Of a stretch of DNA of 64,000 nucleotides, positions 32,792 through 40,744 are shown one piece after another. The stretch lies in assembly GCA_022820645.1 (NCBI GenBank), contig JAJEFD010000002.1:1-64000 (forward strand), in the 5' to 3' direction. The notes beneath the pieces were generated by a model that ran no database searches, had not been told where the DNA came from, and saw nothing but the letters and a program-made list of their open reading frames with translations. The DNA is from Dehalococcoidia bacterium. GTDB lineage: Bacteria > Chloroflexota > Dehalococcoidia > Lucifugimonadales > Australimonadaceae. The translations under genes were made by a program, and so were the position numbers. Each line of letters starts with the position of its first letter. Positions within the stretch are counted from its first letter, which is position 1.

Positions 32792-33490
32792 TTACGCCAG
32801 CAACAGGTCCGTCAGCCAGTCTTCCAGGAGAGCGCGGAGTTCGTCGGCGCATTCGCGGAGGCCGTGGCCCGCGCTGGGGTAAGTGACGAGTTGCTTCGGA
32901 CCGGACGCCCAGCCGATGATCGTCTCGGCGTTCACGAGCGGGAGGACGGCGTCGGCCTCGCCGTGGACGACGAGCAGCGGCCTGCCGCCGAGGAGCGCGG
33001 CGTCCTCGGCGCCCATCGTTTGGCTGGCGAGCGCGGTGACGCCTCGCGCGTGCGTCGTGTAGCGCGACGCCGAGATGACGACGCCTCCACCGAACGAATG
33101 GCCAACGAGCGCGACGCGCGGGTATCCGAGCGCAGCCATGTGCCAGACGGCGGTGAGCACGTCCAGCGTCGATTCGTCGAGGTTCGCCGGATAGCGGTAG
33201 TTGACACGCAGGGACGCGATACCTTGCGTTGCAAGGCCGACGGCGAGGTCACGGTAGAGACCGTTGGCAGGGCCGTCGAAGCCGCCTCTCGCGCCCGCAG
33301 CCCAGACGACGCCGACGCCGCGCTCATCGGCAGGACGGTGCAGGATGCACGCGACGTCCCCGCGCGTCGTGTGGAGTGTCACGCCGTCGCCGGGCTGGCC
33401 GTCGGGGGCGGAAGCGTCGTCTGCGCCGAGCAACTCGATGGAGTAGCGTTCGTAGAGCGGGGCGCTTCGATCGTCGTCGGGGGAGAACAT
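32792..33490 (-). CDS. Alpha/beta hydrolase (dienelactone-hydrolase-like)
   Basis: A 232-residue hydrolase. The nucleophile elbow is GHSFGGG, the acid lies in HGEADAVLPL and the His in SAGHGL. The short size and the RVNYRYPANLDES and AALGYPRVALVGHS segments fit small esterases or dienelactone-hydrolase-like enzymes. The ATG at 33490 has no clear Shine-Dalgarno, and the frame is open further upstream, so the start is uncertain. Divergent from the TenA-like gene. Confidence 0.82.
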   Translation of the reverse strand: MFSPDDDRSAPLYERYSIELLGADDASAPDGQPGDGVTLHTTRGDVACILHRPADERGVGVVWAAGARGGFDGPANGLYRDLAVGLATQGIASLRVNYRYPANLDESTLDVLTAVWHMAALGYPRVALVGHSFGGGVVISASRYTTHARGVTALASQTMGAEDAALLGGRPLLVVHGEADAVLPLVNAETIIGWASGPKQLVTYPSAGHGLRECADELRALLEDWLTDLLLA

Positions 33491-33540
33491 GGAGGTATTC
33501 TTCACATCGATGCACAGGATGTACAGGGTGGGCCTGACTG

Positions 33541-33568
33541 TTGACCCTCGCCGTGCAGGGCGTAGAGT
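33541..33568 (+). promoter_or_regulatory. Candidate promoter of the TenA-like/cupin pair
   Basis: TTGACC (33541-33546) and TAGAGT (33563-33568) with a 16-base spacer, 29 bases before the ATG at 33598. Confidence 0.5.
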
Positions 33569-33597
33569 ATGGGCGCGAGTAATGCGAGGAGGGCGAC

Positions 33598-34284
33598 ATG
33601 ACAACGACAGTGGACGTGAAGAGCTTCGTTGACGAGTTGGTGGCGGACGTGGTGGAGCCTGCGGCGGATGCCTTGATGGAGACGCGGTACTTCCGCGACC
33701 TGCGCGCCGGCACGCTGACGATACGCCGGCTTCAGGGGTACGCGCTGCAGCACACGTGGTTCAACCGCGCGCTGCTCAAGAGCGGGGCGATACGCATGAT
33801 CAAGGCGGCCGACAACCCGCGCGCGTTCAAGGACATGATTGCGGGCATCGTCGCGGAGCACGACCATCCGGACCTCTGCCAGGAGTTCGGCATCAACATC
33901 GGCCTGACGGACCGTGACTTCGAGGAGATGGTGCCGGTGCACGAGGTGCTGCTGCACACGAGCGTCATCGTGGCGTCGTCGCTCATCAACACGTGTCCGG
34001 CGGCGGGCAGGGCGTCCGGCCTGACGAACGAGACGATGGTGCAGCGCTACTCGACCGAGCTGTTCAACTACCTCCAGGAGGCGCCGTACAACATCCCGGC
34101 GGAACACCTGGAGTTCTTCCGCATCCACGGCATCGTGGACGTGGACCACGCGGCGGAAGCGGCGGAGGCGGTCGTGCGGCTGATCCGCGACGACCGCGAT
34201 ATCGAGATGGTGCGACACATGGCGGAGACGCAGGTGCGGCTGAAGCTTGGCAAGTTCGAGGGCATATACGACGCGTACGCGTAA
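33598..34284 (+). CDS. TenA/PqqC-like iron-containing redox protein
   Basis: A 228-residue haem-oxygenase-fold protein. RYFRDLRAGTLTIRRLQGYA and QHTWFNRALLKSG are the typical first helices; IVAEHDHPDL supplies acid/His residues that could bind a di-iron or a substrate. The family includes TenA (thiamin), PqqC and di-iron oxidases of unknown substrate. GCGAGGAGGGCGAC precedes the ATG. It is followed 38 bases later by a small cupin on the same strand. Confidence 0.82.
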   Translation: MTTTVDVKSFVDELVADVVEPAADALMETRYFRDLRAGTLTIRRLQGYALQHTWFNRALLKSGAIRMIKAADNPRAFKDMIAGIVAEHDHPDLCQEFGINIGLTDRDFEEMVPVHEVLLHTSVIVASSLINTCPAAGRASGLTNETMVQRYSTELFNYLQEAPYNIPAEHLEFFRIHGIVDVDHAAEAAEAVVRLIRDDRDIEMVRHMAETQVRLKLGKFEGIYDAYA

Positions 34285-34322
34285 GTGGTTCTCAGAGGGG
34301 ATCAACACACAAGGAGACAGCG

Positions 34323-34685
34323 ATGCAGGTGCGGAAGATCAGCGAGGTCGAGAAGGAGCCGGCGGCAGGGCCGTTGTTCACGAGCGACGACGTGGCGCGT
34401 CAGCCGCTGGCGCCGGACAGCGACGACTTCAACGTGAGCGTGGTCAGTTTCGGGGTCGGCGTGCGGAACAAGTTCCACTACCACGAGAGCGACCAGCTCC
34501 TCATCGTGACGGAGGGCAAGGGCGTGGTCGTGACGGAGAGCGGCGACCGGGCGGAGGTCGAAGCGGGCGACGTGGTGTTCGCGCCCGCGGGCGAGAAGCA
34601 CTGGCACGGCTCATTGCCGGACACGTCGTTCGCGCACATCACCGTGACGCGCAAGGGCGGCCAGACGACGCAGACCGAGGAGTAA
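34323..34685 (+). CDS. Small single-domain cupin
   Basis: A 120-residue cupin with the two conserved motifs: FGVGVRNKFHYHESDQLLIV (His-x-His and Glu region) and AGDVVFAPAGEKHWHGS. It is likely a metal-binding enzyme or sensor. AAGGAGACAGCG precedes the ATG. It is downstream of the TenA-like gene and probably co-transcribed; convergent with the monooxygenase-like gene three bases on. Confidence 0.88.
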   Translation: MQVRKISEVEKEPAAGPLFTSDDVARQPLAPDSDDFNVSVVSFGVGVRNKFHYHESDQLLIVTEGKGVVVTESGDRAEVEAGDVVFAPAGEKHWHGSLPDTSFAHITVTRKGGQTTQTEE

Positions 34686-34688
34686 ACG

Positions 34689-34994
34689 TCAGTTGAGGGG
34701 GTGGTCCGCGTAGCCGATCTCGCAGGTGGAATAAGCGGGGTGCTGTCCGAGCAGCGGCCGCAGGCGTGTCATCTGCTCGCTGAGGCCAGGCGTCGCCTCG
34801 CCGGACTGCAGCGTGTCCTCGGTCTCCCACAGCATGACGATCGTTCCGCGCGTGCTGCCCTCGCGCATCAGGTACGCGCCGTCGTAGCCGGGGAGCCTGC
34901 GCATCTCCGGCACCACGAGGCGTTCAAAGGCCTCCTGAGCGTCGTCAAGGGCAGGGCGGGCGTGGACCTCGAAGGTGATGACTCTCGCGTGCAT
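34689..34994 (-). CDS. ABM-type (dimeric alpha/beta barrel) small protein
   Basis: A 101-residue protein resembling antibiotic-biosynthesis-monooxygenase-type ferredoxin-like folds: VITFEVHARPALDDAQEAFE, then LPGYDGAYLMREGSTRGTIV and MLWETEDTLQSGEA. Such proteins oxidise or bind small aromatic ligands, but many have no known role. The start at 34994 is chosen because the upstream part of the frame is not family-like; the gene is divergent from the SRAP gene. Confidence 0.75.
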   Translation of the reverse strand: MHARVITFEVHARPALDDAQEAFERLVVPEMRRLPGYDGAYLMREGSTRGTIVMLWETEDTLQSGEATPGLSEQMTRLRPLLGQHPAYSTCEIGYADHPLN

Positions 34995-35040
34995 GCGGGG
35001 GACTTTATCATGGTGTCGAGTCCACCGGTCAGTCATCGAT

Positions 35041-35718
35041 ATGTGCGGAAGGTACAGCCTCATAGCAGAGATTGGGCAGCTCGCGCTGCGGTTCGGGTTC
35101 GACGCTTACGACCTGGAGCAGCCGCCGCGCTACAACATCGCGCCCACGCAGCCGGTGCTCGCCGTGCGGGGTGACGGGTGCAGGCTGGCCTCATATATGC
35201 GGTGGGGGCTGGTGCCGTCCGCCACGCGGGAGACGCCTTCCGATCCGCCGCTCATCAACGCGCGCGCCGAGACGGTTACGGAACGTCCCAGCTTCCGCTC
35301 CGCGCTGCTCCGGAGGCGCTGCCTCATCCCCGCCGACGGTTTCTACGAGTGGCAGCGCGACAGCGGAAGACGGCCGGTGCGGATCACGATGGCGTCGGGC
35401 GAGCCGTTCGCCTTCGCGGGCCTCTGGGACATGTGGCGGGACCCGCGCGGCCACATCGTCGAGTCGTGCACCATCATCACCACGGAGGCGAACGAACTCC
35501 TCCAGCCCATCCACGACCGCATGCCGGTCATCCTGCCGGAAGACGTCGAACCGCTCTGGCTGGACAATGGGATACAGGACGGCGCGGCACTCGTGAGTTT
35601 GCTCGCGCCCTATCCCTCCGAGGCCATGACGGCATACGAGGTCTCGACACTCGTCAACTCCGCTGCCAATGACGGGCCTGAACTGATCATGCCCGCGCAA
35701 CAGGGCAGGCTCATGTAG
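35041..35718 (+). CDS. SRAP-domain protein (YedK/HMCES-like)
   Basis: A 225-residue SRAP protein. Cys2 (MCGRYSL) is the residue that forms a thiazolidine crosslink with abasic sites in single-stranded DNA; PRYNIAPTQPV, INARAETV, RRRCLIPADGFYEW and the late IHDRMPVIL are the family's other boxes. It protects abasic sites at stalled forks. The upstream ATG at 34975 in frame is ignored because Cys2 must follow the initiator Met. Confidence 0.95.
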   Translation: MCGRYSLIAEIGQLALRFGFDAYDLEQPPRYNIAPTQPVLAVRGDGCRLASYMRWGLVPSATRETPSDPPLINARAETVTERPSFRSALLRRRCLIPADGFYEWQRDSGRRPVRITMASGEPFAFAGLWDMWRDPRGHIVESCTIITTEANELLQPIHDRMPVILPEDVEPLWLDNGIQDGAALVSLLAPYPSEAMTAYEVSTLVNSAANDGPELIMPAQQGRLM

Positions 35719-35726
35719 TCTTCCTC

Positions 35727-36671
35727 CTACAGGCCCGTCACCTTCGGGGCGACGTCGGAGGCGAGGAACTCGGGGATGGTGTCGTCGTGGAAGTCGAGGT
35801 GCTGGAACTGGACCTCGCTGATGCCGAGTTCCGCGAGCCTGCCCAACTGGTCGACGACCTCCTCCGCGCTGCCGACGAGCTGTCCGCGCGCACGGAGAGC
35901 GGCCTTTCGCTGCTCGAGGGGGCCGTCTCCCGTCATCCGCGGGAAGCGGTCCATGTTGCGCTCAATGGTCGCGTCGTCCGGGCCGACGAATGCGAACGTC
36001 ATCATCGTCCTCCTGATCGACGCCGGGTCGCGTCCGACGGCCTCGCAGTGCGTGTCGAGGATGGCGATGCGCTCGGCGAGCGTCTCCGGCGGGGAGTTGA
36101 CCGTGTTCCACTCGTCGGCGTACTGCGCCGCGTACCGCAGCGTACGCTTCGGCCCGTTGCCCCCGACGAGGAGGTACGGACGCCCCGGCGCGGGCTTCGG
36201 GAGTACGTCGAGGTCGCTTAGCTGATAGTACCTGCCGTTGAACGAGGCCGGCCCCGGCCCCCACATCGCCCTCATCAGTTGGATAGCCTCACTCAGCCGC
36301 GCCGCACGCTCCGCGGGCTCAGGGAAAGGGATGCCGTAGGCGTCGTGCTCGGGCTGGTGCCAGCCGTTGCCGACGCCCATCACGAACCGCCCGCCGCTGA
36401 GCAGGTCGATCTGCGCGGCCATGCGCCCCACGTCGACGGGGTGCCGGAACGTCACCGGCGCGACGAGCGGCCCGAACCGTATGGTGGACGTCTCACGAGC
36501 CGCAACGGCCAGGGACGTCCACGTCTCCAGCGACGCTCGCTGGTCGTTGATGAAGTAGTGGTCGGAGCGGAACACCGACGGGAAGCCGAGCCGCTCCGCG
36601 AGATGCAGGATGTGCAGCCACCGGTCCCAGTCCAGGTCGTGCTGTCCCTCTACCATCAGTCCAACGTCCAT
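35727..36671 (-). CDS. LLM-class flavin-dependent oxidoreductase
   Basis: A 314-residue luciferase-like monooxygenase of the F420/FMN-dependent group. Landmarks are LAERLGFPSVFRSDHYF, RFGPLVAPVTFRHPVDVGRM, SGGRFVMGVGNGWHQPEHDA and RPYLLVGGNGPKRTLRYAA. FMN or F420 cannot be told apart here. The start ATG at 36671 has GAGGCGACCC upstream. It is convergent with the SRAP gene, eight bases apart. Confidence 0.9.
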   Translation of the reverse strand: MDVGLMVEGQHDLDWDRWLHILHLAERLGFPSVFRSDHYFINDQRASLETWTSLAVAARETSTIRFGPLVAPVTFRHPVDVGRMAAQIDLLSGGRFVMGVGNGWHQPEHDAYGIPFPEPAERAARLSEAIQLMRAMWGPGPASFNGRYYQLSDLDVLPKPAPGRPYLLVGGNGPKRTLRYAAQYADEWNTVNSPPETLAERIAILDTHCEAVGRDPASIRRTMMTFAFVGPDDATIERNMDRFPRMTGDGPLEQRKAALRARGQLVGSAEEVVDQLGRLAELGISEVQFQHLDFHDDTIPEFLASDVAPKVTGL

Positions 36672-36735
36672 GGGTCGCCTCGCTTCCGGAGATGGCCGTT
36701 AGTCTACGGGAACGGCGGAGAATCAAACATCGAAC

Positions 36736-36843
36736 TGTCATTCCGAGCGAAACCGAGGAATCTCTCGGGGCATCCGTGTGCAGTGCATGTGCCGTCCGAG
36801 AGATGCTTCGACTACGCCTCCGGCTCCGCTCAGCATGACAGGC
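36736..36843. repeat. Inverted pair of interspersed repeats
   Basis: Two copies of the gtcattccgagc...gaatctctcggg unit facing each other (36736-36771 forward, 36798-36842 reverse), in the gap between the LLM gene and the isochorismatase-like gene. Confidence 0.75.
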
Positions 36844-36852
36844 AGGCCGCGC

Positions 36853-36881
36853 ATGACGACTCTCCGTGCGGGGTGTAGGAT
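36853..36881 (+). promoter_or_regulatory. Candidate promoter of the isochorismatase-like/SDR cluster
   Basis: ATGACG (36853-36858) and TAGGAT (36876-36881) with a 17-base spacer, 39 bases before the ATG at 36921. It would serve the run of genes to about 39286. Confidence 0.5.
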
Positions 36882-36920
36882 TGCGGCGCAAAGGCTGTGC
36901 AGCACGAAAGGAGGCCTGCG

Positions 36921-37655
36921 ATGGCAGAGCGCGTGTGGGACAAGTACCTGAGCGAGGCAGACCTGGAGCACGTTTCGGCGAGCGGACACAAGACCCGCGG
37001 GTTCGGGTCGCGGCCCGCGCTGCTGATGATCGACCTCTACCGCTGGGTGTTCGGCGACAAACCGCAGACGGTGATGGAGGCGAAGGACGAATGGCCCGGC
37101 AGTTGCGGGCTTGCGGCGTGGGAGTCGCTGCCGCACATCCAGCGCCTGCTGGCCGCCGCGCGCGAGACCGGCATCCCGGTCGTGCACGTCACCGGCCTGC
37201 CGGAGAGCGAGTCCGGCGTCATCGGCTGGGCGTCGGCGGGAAGAAAGGACTCGGGGCGCGCGGGCTACATGGGCGGCGGCGCGAAGCGCGAGGGGATGTA
37301 CGACATCATCCCGGAGGTCGCACCCATCGAAGGTGAAGTCTTCCTGAAGAAGACGTCGCCGAGCGCGTTCTGGGGCACGCCGGTCACCGGCCACCTGACG
37401 GCGCTGGGTGTCGACACGATCATCGTCGCGGGCGAGAGCACCAGCGGGTGCGTTCGGGCGTCGGTGGTCGATGCCTGCACGAACCGCTACAAGGTCGTGG
37501 TGGCGGAGGAGTGCGTGTTCGACCGCCACGAGGCGCCGCACGCCATCAACCTGTTCGACATGAACCAGAAGTACGCGGACGTCATGCCGCTCGACGAGAT
37601 CATCGGGTGGATGAACCAGTGGCAGGCGCCGGAGGGCTTCGGCGACGCCGAGTGA
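36921..37655 (+). CDS. Isochorismatase-family cysteine hydrolase
   Basis: A 244-residue member of the isochorismatase/nicotinamidase superfamily. The triad fits Asp in ALLMIDLYRW, Lys in FLKKTSPSAFWGT and Cys in AGESTSGCVRASVVDA. In catabolic clusters such enzymes are N-carbamoyl or amide hydrolases. AAAGGAGGCCTGCG fixes the start. It lies 15 bases upstream of an SDR gene and begins a run of co-directional genes. Confidence 0.92.
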   Translation: MAERVWDKYLSEADLEHVSASGHKTRGFGSRPALLMIDLYRWVFGDKPQTVMEAKDEWPGSCGLAAWESLPHIQRLLAAARETGIPVVHVTGLPESESGVIGWASAGRKDSGRAGYMGGGAKREGMYDIIPEVAPIEGEVFLKKTSPSAFWGTPVTGHLTALGVDTIIVAGESTSGCVRASVVDACTNRYKVVVAEECVFDRHEAPHAINLFDMNQKYADVMPLDEIIGWMNQWQAPEGFGDAE

Positions 37656-37670
37656 GGCAGGAGTGAGCGT

Positions 37671-38429
37671 ATGGGACGACTCGACGACAGGGTAATCATC
37701 GTAACCGGGGGCGCGGCCGGCATCGGGCGGGCGTTTGCGGACGGGTTCGTGCGCGAGGGCGCGTCCGTGGTCCTGGCGGACATCAACGGTGAGCAGGCCG
37801 AGCGCTCGGCTGAGGAGATCCGGCAGGCTGGCGGACAGGCGATGGCGCTGACGGTCGACGTGTCGGACCAGGCGCAGACCGAGACGATGGCGGCGGAGAC
37901 GCTGTCGCGCTTCGGCAAGATAACGGGGCTCGTGAACAACGCGGCCATCGCCATCCGCGTGCGCCACACGCGGGCGCCGCTGGAGGAGATACCGCTGGAC
38001 GAGTTCGACCGGATGCTCGCGGTGAACCTGAAAGGAGTCTTCCTCTGCTCGCGGGCGGTGCTGCCGCACATGAAGGAGCAGGGCTACGGGAAGATCATCA
38101 ACATGAGCTCCGGAACGTTCTTCAACGGACGCGAGAACCTCGTGCACTACGTGGCGTCGAAGGGCGGCGTCATCGCGTTCACGCGGGTGCTCGCGCGCGA
38201 GGCCGGGCCATCCGGCATCCGGGTGAACTCGATAGCGCCGGGGCTGACGGCGAGCGAGACTGAGGAGCACTCCTTGGAGGAGTTCGCGGTACGCATCCCG
38301 AACCGGGCCATCAAGCGCATCGAGGTGCCGGAGGACCTCGTCGGCGCGGGTATCTTCTTCATGTCGGCGGAGAGCGACTTCATCTCCGGCCAGACGCTCG
38401 CGGTCGATGGCGGAGTCGTGGTGCACTGA
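37671..38429 (+). CDS. Short-chain dehydrogenase/reductase (tandem copy A)
   Basis: A 252-residue classical SDR: TGGAAGIG, VNNAAI, NMSSGTFFNG with YVASK, and ISGQTLAVDGG. It is clearly related to the next SDR (38534): both share LPHMK-x-x-GYGKI-(V/I)N, SSGTFF-x-GR, YVASKG and IKR-x-E-x-PEDL. The two are a tandem duplication separated by about 100 bases of repeat DNA. Confidence 0.93.
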   Translation: MGRLDDRVIIVTGGAAGIGRAFADGFVREGASVVLADINGEQAERSAEEIRQAGGQAMALTVDVSDQAQTETMAAETLSRFGKITGLVNNAAIAIRVRHTRAPLEEIPLDEFDRMLAVNLKGVFLCSRAVLPHMKEQGYGKIINMSSGTFFNGRENLVHYVASKGGVIAFTRVLAREAGPSGIRVNSIAPGLTASETEEHSLEEFAVRIPNRAIKRIEVPEDLVGAGIFFMSAESDFISGQTLAVDGGVVVH

Positions 38430-38490
38430 TCCCCTCTCCCTTGAGGGGAGAGGGCGCGCATCGAGATGCGCGGGTGAGGGTGAACCGGCG
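38429..38490. repeat. Repeat copy between the tandem SDR genes
   Basis: A cccctctcccttgaggggag hairpin unit followed by gcgcatcgagatgcgcgggtg and gagggtgaacc, as at 41882-41930. Confidence 0.75.
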
Positions 38491-38533
38491 GGGTGGTGTG
38501 GAGAGGCATAGGCAACGAGGCAGGAGCGGACGC

Positions 38534-39286
38534 ATGGGCAAGCTGGACGAGCGGGTGATCATCGTGACGGGCGGAGCGCAGGGCATTGGGCGCGCGTTCG
38601 CGATGCGGTTCGCGGAAGAGGGCGCGCGGGTGGTCATCGCGGACATCAACGGCCCCGCCGCGGAGAAGACGGCGGCGGAGATAGGGGAGGCAGGCGGCGA
38701 GGCTATCGCCGTGCCGACCGACGTCTCCGACCACGAGTCGACCGAGGCGATGGCGCAGGCGGCGCTCGAGAAGTGGGGACAGATAGACGGCCTCGTGAAC
38801 AACGCGGCGGTCTTCCAGCGCCCGCAGATCACACGCGGGACGGTTGAGGAGATAACGGCTGAGGAGTGGGACCGCGTCATGGCGGTGAACGTGCGCGGGC
38901 CGTTCCTCTGCTGCCGTGCGGTGCTGCCGCACATGAAGGCGCGCGGCTACGGCAAGATCGTCAACATCAGCTCGGGCACCTTTTTCTCGGGACGCTCCAG
39001 CACGCAGTACGTGGCGTCGAAGGGCGCGGTGGTCGGCATGACGCGCACGCTCTCGCGGGAGGTCGGCGACTTCAACATCACGGTGAACTCCATAGCGCCG
39101 GGCTCGACGGCGAGCGACCCGGAGCGCGACGAATCGAACTACCAGGGCCGCGTCCCCGACCGCGCCATCAAGCGCGTCGAACGTCCGGAGGACCTCGCGG
39201 GCGCGGGCGTCTTCCTGATGTCGTCGGACAGCGACTTCATGACCGGCCAGACGATGATCGTGGACGGCGGCGCGGCGCTGAATTAA
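38534..39286 (+). CDS. Short-chain dehydrogenase/reductase (tandem copy B)
   Basis: A 250-residue classical SDR with TGGAQGIG, LVNNAAV, NISSGTFFSG, YVASK and MTGQTMIVDGG. The ATG at 38534 follows GGCAGGAGCGGACGC; the longer frame upstream runs into repeat DNA. Tandem paralogue of the SDR at 37671; both probably take part in the same pathway as the isochorismatase-like hydrolase. Confidence 0.93.
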   Translation: MGKLDERVIIVTGGAQGIGRAFAMRFAEEGARVVIADINGPAAEKTAAEIGEAGGEAIAVPTDVSDHESTEAMAQAALEKWGQIDGLVNNAAVFQRPQITRGTVEEITAEEWDRVMAVNVRGPFLCCRAVLPHMKARGYGKIVNISSGTFFSGRSSTQYVASKGAVVGMTRTLSREVGDFNITVNSIAPGSTASDPERDESNYQGRVPDRAIKRVERPEDLAGAGVFLMSSDSDFMTGQTMIVDGGAALN

Positions 39287-39312
39287 CAACCATCCTTCGA
39301 GGTGCTGCACGC

Positions 39313-40158
39313 ATGACCTCCGTATTCGACGCCTGGCGCGAACAGATCGAAGCGCACGAGCGCGACGCCGCTGCGTTCGGCGGCGGGCACGGTCATGGCC
39401 ACGGCCATGGACATGGGCAGGGTCACGGCCGCCGCGCCTTCACCAACGCTAACAGGGCCCTCGACCCCTTCCGTACCGACGACCCCGTCCTGAACGGTCT
39501 CTACTCCGTCCTCGGGAACGACGCCGACGTGCTCGACGTTGGCGGGGGCGCGGGCCGCTACGCGCTGCCCCTCGCGACGCGGGCGCGGCACGTGACGGTC
39601 GTCGAGCCGTCCGAGGACTCCGTGGAGATGCTCAATGACCGCGCCGCAGAGGCCGGACTCACGAACGTCACCGCGATCAACGAGCCGTGGGAAGACGCGG
39701 AGACGCCTGCCGCGAACGTGGTGCTCTGCTCGATGGTGCTGCACCACGTGGCCGACGCCGCGCCCTTCGTGGCGAAGATGCAGGAGCATGCCAAAGACCG
39801 CGTCGTGCTCGTGGAGATGATGGAGACGCCGGGGTCGCTCGAGACCCCGTTCTTCGATCGGGTGTACGGCTCGGCTCCGACCCCGCTGCCGGGGCTGCGG
39901 AACGTGCTGGATCTGCTGTGGGCCATGAACATCTTCCCTGACGTCACGATGCTGAGCGCCGAGCCCGCCGTGCTCGACGCAGACCGGGATGTGGCGCTGG
40001 AGCACCTCCGTGGCCGGTTGAGCGTGAGGGAAGGGACCGAGATGGACGGGCGGCTGCGCGCAGCCGCGGACGAACTGCTGCTGGAGACGCCTGCGGGCTT
40101 CGTGGTCCGGGGCGTGGCCCCGCAGCGACACGCCATGGTCACATGGAGGCCCATGTAG
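39313..40158 (+). CDS. Class I SAM-dependent methyltransferase with His-Gly-rich insert
   Basis: A 281-residue methyltransferase. Motif I is VLDVGGGAGRYALPLA, with a motif II acid in VTVVEPS and VVLCSMVLHHVAD. Near the N-terminus, residues about 24-39 are a GHGHGHGHGHG-type stretch which could bind metal ions. It begins 26 bases after the SDR stop. The substrate is unknown; the His run is unusual for this family. Confidence 0.88.
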   Translation: MTSVFDAWREQIEAHERDAAAFGGGHGHGHGHGHGQGHGRRAFTNANRALDPFRTDDPVLNGLYSVLGNDADVLDVGGGAGRYALPLATRARHVTVVEPSEDSVEMLNDRAAEAGLTNVTAINEPWEDAETPAANVVLCSMVLHHVADAAPFVAKMQEHAKDRVVLVEMMETPGSLETPFFDRVYGSAPTPLPGLRNVLDLLWAMNIFPDVTMLSAEPAVLDADRDVALEHLRGRLSVREGTEMDGRLRAAADELLLETPAGFVVRGVAPQRHAMVTWRPM

Positions 40159-40168
40159 GACGGGAGCC

Positions 40169-40525
40169 CTAGTACAAGATCATGTGCGTGGGAACCAGCC
40201 GCTGCTCCACGGGGTCTACCGCGAGGGCAAGGCCCTCCAGCGTGTAGGCCCCCAGCAAAGCAGGGCCGTCGTCTTCTCCAAAGATGACGAGTGTTGCAAC
40301 GTTCTCGCCGTCGACGCCTGCTCGAGCCTCCCCATACTCTCGATCTACCCGCCGTCCGTCGGCGAGCAGAAACCTGCGCGTGCCGAGAGGCGTAACTCCC
40401 AGTTCGCGTAGCAGCCGGGAAGGCAGCGTTGTATAGGCGGCGCCGGTATCGACCGTCGCGACTACTTCTCTGGACAGTTGACCGTCCATGCTGAATATCC
40501 GCAACGGACAGCTGAACGTTCCCAT
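40169..40525 (-). CDS. Retropepsin-like aspartyl protease domain protein
   Basis: A 118-residue single-domain protein with the clan AA motif ATVDTGAAYTTLPSRLL near the N-terminus and FLLADGRRVDREYGEA plus LLGAYTLEGLALAVDP, as in small bacterial retropepsin-like proteins that act as dimers. The start is uncertain: an ATG at 40525 is used, while the frame also opens at 40582. It is convergent with the methyltransferase gene. Confidence 0.72.
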   Translation of the reverse strand: MGTFSCPLRIFSMDGQLSREVVATVDTGAAYTTLPSRLLRELGVTPLGTRRFLLADGRRVDREYGEARAGVDGENVATLVIFGEDDGPALLGAYTLEGLALAVDPVEQRLVPTHMILY

Positions 40526-40666
40526 CGAATGGCCTCGCTCAATCTCTGGTGCATCACATTGTAACTGATACGCATGTGACATCCGCCCAAGCGTGTGTCC
40601 TCACTTCCCCCGTTGCGCGTGCCGCTCGTGAGCAGATACCCTCGATGGACGCAGGGCGTGACCTGC

Positions 40667-40725
40667 CGGTCACTCTGGATGCCCGCCTTCGCGGGAATGA
40701 CGGGTGGGCGGGAATGACGAATGAA
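40667..40725. repeat. Palindromic repeat copy before the LigAB gene
   Basis: The ggatgcccgccttcgcggga / atgacgg reverse form of the gtcattcccgcg repeat, with a second partial copy (gcgggaatgacg) right after it. Confidence 0.7.
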
Positions 40726-40744
40726 AGAGCAAGGAGAGAGTCGC

